Of a stretch of 8,808 nucleotides of DNA, positions 5,125 to 8,808 are shown one piece after another. The notes under the pieces were generated by a model. The model worked only from the letters and a program-made list of their open reading frames with translations, was not told the DNA's origin and did no database searches. Origin of the DNA: Clostridia bacterium. Its GTDB lineage: Bacteria; Bacillota; Clostridia; Oscillospirales; Acutalibacteraceae. Made by a program: the position numbers and the translations under genes. The stretch lies in contig JAGBSR010000050.1 in assembly GCA_017631745.1 (NCBI GenBank), positions 1 through 8,808 on the forward strand, in the 5' to 3' direction. Within the stretch, counting starts at the first letter, position 1, and every line of letters begins with the position of its first letter.

Positions 5125-7248
5125 TTACTCTTCAGCTGAGATAACCTTTTCATAGAGTGCTTCGATTTCATCGAGCCTTCTGTAGTTTTCTTCCTGAATG
5201 ATAAGATTTTTAGCATCATAGTAAGGCTTTGTTATTCTTCGATAAACAGAAACCGCTTTGGTATAAGCCTTGAGCTCTTTTTTGGCCTGACGGCGCTGAG
5301 CTTCATTTTCAAAGGTTCTGCCCTTGATTTCCTCGGGGATGCTGCTGTCGGGAGCGACAAGATTTTCTTCACCGTACTTTTTAAGAAGCTTATATGAGCG
5401 TTTTTTATCCATTGCTGTTTTAATTGCATCGGCACGGATAACTCTTTCTTCTTTATTTGCTCTGCTCATTTTCTTAGCTGAAAGCTTTTCTTCTTTCCAG
5501 TCTGAATAGAGACAAACCTCACCGAGGCTGAGTGTCTGTCTCGCTCTTTCAAGCTGTGCCTGATATCTGGCTGTACTGAATTTGCCGAGCTCTTCAGTAA
5601 CTATGGGCAGACTCGAAATAAGCTTGTTGTGATTTTTAACTTCGCGGATTTCTTCTCGTGCCTTTTCTGTCTGAGTTGCTCTTTCCTGCTTATCCTTAAG
5701 TTTTTTGGCTTCTTTGAGCTTTGCTTTATCAACAGCCTTTTTCTGCAGATTGTTTTTTGAAGCATTAATTATTTCCATCGCTTCCTTAAGCTGAGCATCA
5801 TCCAGTTCATTATTTCCGTAATCTTCAAACATAGCTCTGATTCTGAGAACATTAACATAACCGCGGTGCTTCTGCTCTGTCAGGTCGTAGAACAGATAGG
5901 GAATAAGGTTTAATATTGCACCGATAATTGATGCGGCAATAAGCACATCGAAGAGATTGTTTCTCATTTCATCGTTATATAGTATATCGTAATTTTCCTT
6001 AAGTCCCATATGCTCATATATGGTGGGCAGTACAAGGCCTGTTGCAAAGCCTAAAACAGTACCGATAAGACCCAAGGGACCAAAAAGTCCGTCAACTCTG
6101 ACACCTGTCTTCCACTGATGATAGTCTCTCATATCTGCCTGAATATTCGGAAAATAGATATTCTGGAAGGTATTTACAAAGGTGTTGATATAGAAAATCA
6201 CACATACCAGAAACAGATTTTTATAGCAGGGAATAAGAAGCAAGAGCAAAATAACATTAAGAATGTTATGAGCAATAAGAAGATTTCTTTTACCCAGCCA
6301 GTTCATCATAAAGGGGGCAACTATCATAGACCACAGTGCCGCATTGCTGATTACGGTATTGGCAAGACCGAGATATGCCTGCTTTTCACCGTTAAATGCA
6401 TAAACGAAAGACCAGCTGAGAATTACACCGTATGCACTTTCAAGAAAGCCTACCCAGCCTGCGGAGTTGATAATCCAGAAATATTTGTTTTTTGCCACCT
6501 CACGAAGAGCATCCGCAATGCTGACATATTCAACGCCTCGCTTAGGCAGGATAATTCGTTCATTAAGCTTCGGGAAGAAGATGAGAAGCACCACCACGCC
6601 TATTAATGTGAAGGGCGGATAAATAACGCGGTATGTCCAGATGTTGTTCATACCGAAGGTAAGACCTGCTACAGTGGGTATTACAAAACCCGTAATAGTC
6701 GGAGCAAGGGAATAGAGTATCTGAGAGATACTCATAACATAAGCACGCTCCTGAGCATTTGGCGATACAACCTGCTGGAAGAATGCCCAACCCTCACTGT
6801 AAAGACAAAGGAAAAACTGCAGAAGCATATACATACACCATACAACCGCAACCTTTGTCCAATAGCTGAAGCTTTCATAAGGCAGCCATACAAACACAGT
6901 TGAAATTGCAACTATAGGTATGGGAGTACGAAGCATTATGGGAATGAATTTGCCGCCGGGCATTTTGTGGTTATCGAAAAACCAACCTCTGAAAAATGCT
7001 ATGGGCATACCTACAAGATTTGCAACTATCAGCATAATTGACAGATGTAACGGCTGAAGACCTATGCTTGCACCCACCAGAAAGTTTGAAGCATCAAGAC
7101 CTATTGTCGCTGCAAGAGTACTTGCCCAATGGACACCAAAGCCTGCCGCACCGATGTTGACAACCTCTTTGTAAGGAATGTAGTTACCTGCAGGCGGCTC
7201 GTTCCAGTTTTGTTTTATTTTACCGAGTAAAGATTTCAATTGACTCAT
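5125..7248 (-). CDS. GPH/MFS-type transporter with a long charged C-terminal tail
   Basis: This 707-residue protein has a polytopic first part (about residues 25-455, roughly 12 hydrophobic spans) typical of MFS/GPH carriers. DMRDYHQWKTGVRVDG (372-387) matches the GPH signature D..DY.EWKTG.R.EG before a late helix, so a cation-coupled sugar, glycoside or related solute is the best guess. Residues from about 456 to the end (some 250) are soluble and charged, with a Lys/Glu-rich, probably coiled-coil stretch (485-540) and further helical repeats to 707. Ordinary GPH carriers end near 450-500, so this tail is an extra cytoplasmic domain that I do not recognise. GAGGTG lies six bases before the ATG. 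It follows the phosphoesterase gene by 32 bases and is probably transcribed with it. The substrate is unknown. Confidence 0.8.
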   Translation of the reverse strand: MSQLKSLLGKIKQNWNEPPAGNYIPYKEVVNIGAAGFGVHWASTLAATIGLDASNFLVGASIGLQPLHLSIMLIVANLVGMPIAFFRGWFFDNHKMPGGKFIPIMLRTPIPIVAISTVFVWLPYESFSYWTKVAVVWCMYMLLQFFLCLYSEGWAFFQQVVSPNAQERAYVMSISQILYSLAPTITGFVIPTVAGLTFGMNNIWTYRVIYPPFTLIGVVVLLIFFPKLNERIILPKRGVEYVSIADALREVAKNKYFWIINSAGWVGFLESAYGVILSWSFVYAFNGEKQAYLGLANTVISNAALWSMIVAPFMMNWLGKRNLLIAHNILNVILLLLLIPCYKNLFLVCVIFYINTFVNTFQNIYFPNIQADMRDYHQWKTGVRVDGLFGPLGLIGTVLGFATGLVLPTIYEHMGLKENYDILYNDEMRNNLFDVLIAASIIGAILNLIPYLFYDLTEQKHRGYVNVLRIRAMFEDYGNNELDDAQLKEAMEIINASKNNLQKKAVDKAKLKEAKKLKDKQERATQTEKAREEIREVKNHNKLISSLPIVTEELGKFSTARYQAQLERARQTLSLGEVCLYSDWKEEKLSAKKMSRANKEERVIRADAIKTAMDKKRSYKLLKKYGEENLVAPDSSIPEEIKGRTFENEAQRRQAKKELKAYTKAVSVYRRITKPYYDAKNLIIQEENYRRLDEIEALYEKVISAEE

Positions 7249-7263
7249 TAGTGCACCTCAGTA

Positions 7264-7284
7264 TTAATTGATATATACAATTAA
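7264..7284. repeat. Inverted repeat in the phosphoesterase-transporter junction
   Basis: TTAATTG (7264-7270) and CAATTAA (7278-7284) are perfect seven-base inverted repeats around the spacer ATATATA. The right arm includes the phosphoesterase stop codon (7281-7283). As RNA the hairpin would be weak and A/U-only apart from one pair. It could be an operator or a processing site, or chance in A/T-rich DNA. Confidence 0.35.
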
Positions 7285-8585
7285 AGTTTTATCTCTAAGG
7301 CCTCGCTTGTGTTACCCCAGACATCCTCAGCCCATACTCTGACTGTAAGCTCCTTGCCGAGAGCGATAAAGCCGTCAAAGGTAATGCTTTCTGGCTTATC
7401 AGCGAAGAAATAATCGGAGAATGCCCAATCCTTATAAACTGTTCTGCCGTTTTTATTGATAACTGCAATTCTGTAAACGAAGACCTCGTTGTCCTCACCT
7501 ACTGTTGCCTGAGGCACTGTTATATAATGCTTGAGTCCGTCTTTATTATAGCTGAGAGCTGCATTCTCAGTGAAAGCGGGAACTGAAGCAATTTCTTTTC
7601 TTGTATCAAAGGCATATTTTGTCTTGTTTTCTTCTGTGATATTATCAATGAGGAACTCTCTCATAATCTTGCCCGCATCAACATCAAGCACCTTTACGAG
7701 TACTCTGTTATCAGCATCGACCTCAATAATGAGAGCCTGAGTCATTCTGTCTTTTTCCTCGGGGAACTGTCCGTTTCTGCCGTCAACTGCAAGCTCATAA
7801 TAAGCAAGTCCGCCGTCGTTTATAGCGGTAAAGCTACCCTGCCATACTGCTCTCGGGTCATTTGCAGGAAAATGTGAGTGACCTGAAATATGCACAACCT
7901 GAGGATATTTTTCAAGCACCTGTGTGAAAGTATCAAGACCCCAACCGTCAGATTTACTGCTTCCGTAAACAGTACCTCTTACATGCTCATGCTGGAAGAC
8001 AAATACGGGTTTTTCAGGGTCAGCAGCAACTGCAGAGGCGATATTTTCGTCAAGCCATTGCACCTGAGCCTTGGTATAATGCTTAAGAGTCGGCGAACGG
8101 GAAATACCGATAAAATGGAAGCCGTTTATAACTCTGTGGAAATCAGTCTCCTGACCTGTAATATTTGTAAACAGCTTAAGGCTGTTGCTTGAAAAGCTGT
8201 AGCTGTCATGAGCCTTTGCCACCACTGCAAGGCGCTGAGTACCCTCACGGATTTCGTTATCGGTTATTGCCGCAAAGGCATAGAAGGAATCTATATGGCC
8301 GTTGTCGGTAATGTCACCTGAAAATACAACAGCATCTAAGTTTTTGTAATCCGCATCGGCATCGCTGATAGCATAAGCGGTTTTCAGCATAGCTGATGTT
8401 CTCTGACAGCCGATGTCGCCAAGCTCCTCAATGTGTGTATCACTTGTTGCAACAAATCGCATTACGGGCACAAAGTCATCCTGTGCCATTTCGGGAACAG
8501 GTGCAGTAAAGCCCGGTGATATAAGTGATGCTATAATAGTAAACACACTGAGAATTATACTTGATATAATCGATATAATACTCAT
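7281..8585 (-). CDS. Exported or membrane-anchored calcineurin-like metallophosphoesterase
   Basis: This 434-residue protein begins with a hydrophobic stretch (about 2-28) that looks like a signal peptide or anchor, although it lacks the usual early Lys/Arg. The metallophosphoesterase motifs follow in order: TSDTH (47-51, metal ligands Asp49 and His51), SGDITD (89-94, Asp91), KAHD (124-127) where GNHD is expected, QHEH (198-201) and SGHSH (234-238, His236 and His238). All the metal-binding positions are present except the Asn of GNHD, which is Ala125. A C-terminal region (about 330-434) is beta-rich and may be an Ig- or FNIII-like accessory domain. The start is fixed: AAGGAG lies seven bases upstream, and an in-frame stop lies just before it. 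The substrate is unknown; a phosphodiester or phosphomonoester outside the cell is likely, and the adjacent transporter may take up the product. Confidence 0.83.
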   Translation of the reverse strand: MSIISIISSIILSVFTIIASLISPGFTAPVPEMAQDDFVPVMRFVATSDTHIEELGDIGCQRTSAMLKTAYAISDADADYKNLDAVVFSGDITDNGHIDSFYAFAAITDNEIREGTQRLAVVAKAHDSYSFSSNSLKLFTNITGQETDFHRVINGFHFIGISRSPTLKHYTKAQVQWLDENIASAVAADPEKPVFVFQHEHVRGTVYGSSKSDGWGLDTFTQVLEKYPQVVHISGHSHFPANDPRAVWQGSFTAINDGGLAYYELAVDGRNGQFPEEKDRMTQALIIEVDADNRVLVKVLDVDAGKIMREFLIDNITEENKTKYAFDTRKEIASVPAFTENAALSYNKDGLKHYITVPQATVGEDNEVFVYRIAVINKNGRTVYKDWAFSDYFFADKPESITFDGFIALGKELTVRVWAEDVWGNTSEALEIKL

Positions 8586-8671
8586 AACTTTTCTCCTTCA
8601 TATTAATGTTTTGAGCTTTTATTATGTGTAAGAGATTTATGAGCTGACCTTTTACACTGAGAAAACATAAT
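8586..8671. other. Intergenic 86 bases without a clear signal
   Basis: This A/T-rich gap holds the phosphoesterase ribosome site (8593-8598) and nothing else that I can support. A weak GTGTAA/TTACAC pairing on the minus strand lacks a GC-rich stem and a U-tract, so it is not called a terminator. No convincing -35/-10 pair points at the phosphoesterase. Read-through from the partial gene on the right is therefore possible. Confidence 0.5.
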
Positions 8672-8808
8672 TTATTTAAGCATACCATGATATCTGCCCA
8701 TCCAATAGTGAAGAGTATAGGTTGTTGAGCCTTCCATTGAATAGGGTGAATGGTCACTGTCAAGCTTGTAGGTTGAATTGTTGAACTTGTGAAGTGCTCT
8801 CTCGTCCG
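8672..8808 (-). CDS. Unidentified protein, last 44 residues (runs off the right edge)
   Basis: A minus-strand frame is open from 8806 to a TAA at 8672-8674. It encodes 44 residues, including LDSDHSPYSMEGSTTYTLHY (15-34) and the end WMGRYHGMLK (35-44). The even use of polar and aromatic residues and a definite stop placed 86 bases before the phosphoesterase start suggest a genuine C-terminus. The other two minus-strand frames are less protein-like: one has an early stop, and the other would overlap the phosphoesterase gene. The ending resembles large secreted or cytoplasmic enzymes of gut Firmicutes in general style, but I cannot assign a family. It may share a transcript with the two genes downstream of it. 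Confidence 0.55.
   Translation of the reverse strand, partial: DERALHKFNNSTYKLDSDHSPYSMEGSTTYTLHYWMGRYHGMLK

Noticed and set aside
6118..6606. A 162-codon open frame on the plus strand
   Set aside because: It lies wholly antisense to the transporter's membrane domain, has no ribosome site, and its translation has no domain-like pattern.
8600..8665. Possible terminator between the partial gene and the phosphoesterase
   Set aside because: The only pairing (GTGTAA with TTACAC) is short and A/T-rich with a long loop and no U-tract.
8476..8763. A 95-codon minus-strand frame crossing the phosphoesterase start
   Set aside because: It overlaps the start and first part of the phosphoesterase in another frame and is rich in Tyr and Ile from A/T-rich DNA; the 8672-8808 frame is more protein-like and ends cleanly before the next gene.

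Overview
The window looks like a chromosomal stretch from a low-to-moderate GC Gram-positive anaerobe of class Clostridia, probably a gut Oscillospiraceae/Ruminococcaceae-like bacterium. Supporting this are strong AGGAG-type ribosome binding sites, sigma-A-like promoters, A/T-rich intergenic DNA with U-tract terminators, and the kinds of family present: a HAAS-type membrane protein, a CD1871A-like CXXC microprotein, a GPH-type transporter and a DUF2804 protein. The standard genetic code fits every gene. There are no tRNA or rRNA genes, CRISPR repeats, transposases or phage genes. All assignments come from reading the sequence; no database search was run.

Layout, left to right. (1) Positions 1-406 (minus) hold the N-terminal part of an MFS transporter that runs off the left edge. 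(2) Divergent from it, with back-to-back promoters at about 438-514, is a plus-strand DUF2804 gene (549-1643) ending in a UUCG-loop terminator. (3) Convergent with that gene is a two-gene minus-strand operon read from a promoter at about 3851-3880. A HAAS-type six-helix membrane protein (3019-3819) is coupled by a TAATG overlap to a condensation/alcohol-acetyltransferase-like acyltransferase (1742-3019), which has its own terminator. (4) Divergent from this operon is a plus-strand pair: a 48-residue membrane-anchored CXXC protein (4074-4220) overlapping a polytopic NapH/CcoG-like iron-sulfur protein (4213-5076). (5) A bidirectional terminator at 5088-5115 separates that pair from a minus-strand cluster reading inward from the right edge: the last 44 codons of an unidentified gene (8672-8808), an exported or membrane-anchored calcineurin-like phosphoesterase (7281-8585), and a GPH/MFS transporter with a cytoplasmic tail of about 250 residues (5125-7248).

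The genes form small, independent transcription units rather than one pathway. The most coherent units are the CXXC microprotein with its iron-sulfur partner (probably membrane electron or thiol transfer), the membrane-protein/acyltransferase pair (probably lipid or secondary acyl-ester chemistry), and the phosphoesterase/transporter pair (probably release and uptake of an external substrate). The items that most deserve a second look are a GNHD-to-KAHD change in the phosphoesterase active site, the long charged tail on the transporter, the HAAS/acyltransferase coupling, the CXXC/iron-sulfur module, and a coding-like relic of 56 codons in the 3852-4022 intergenic region.
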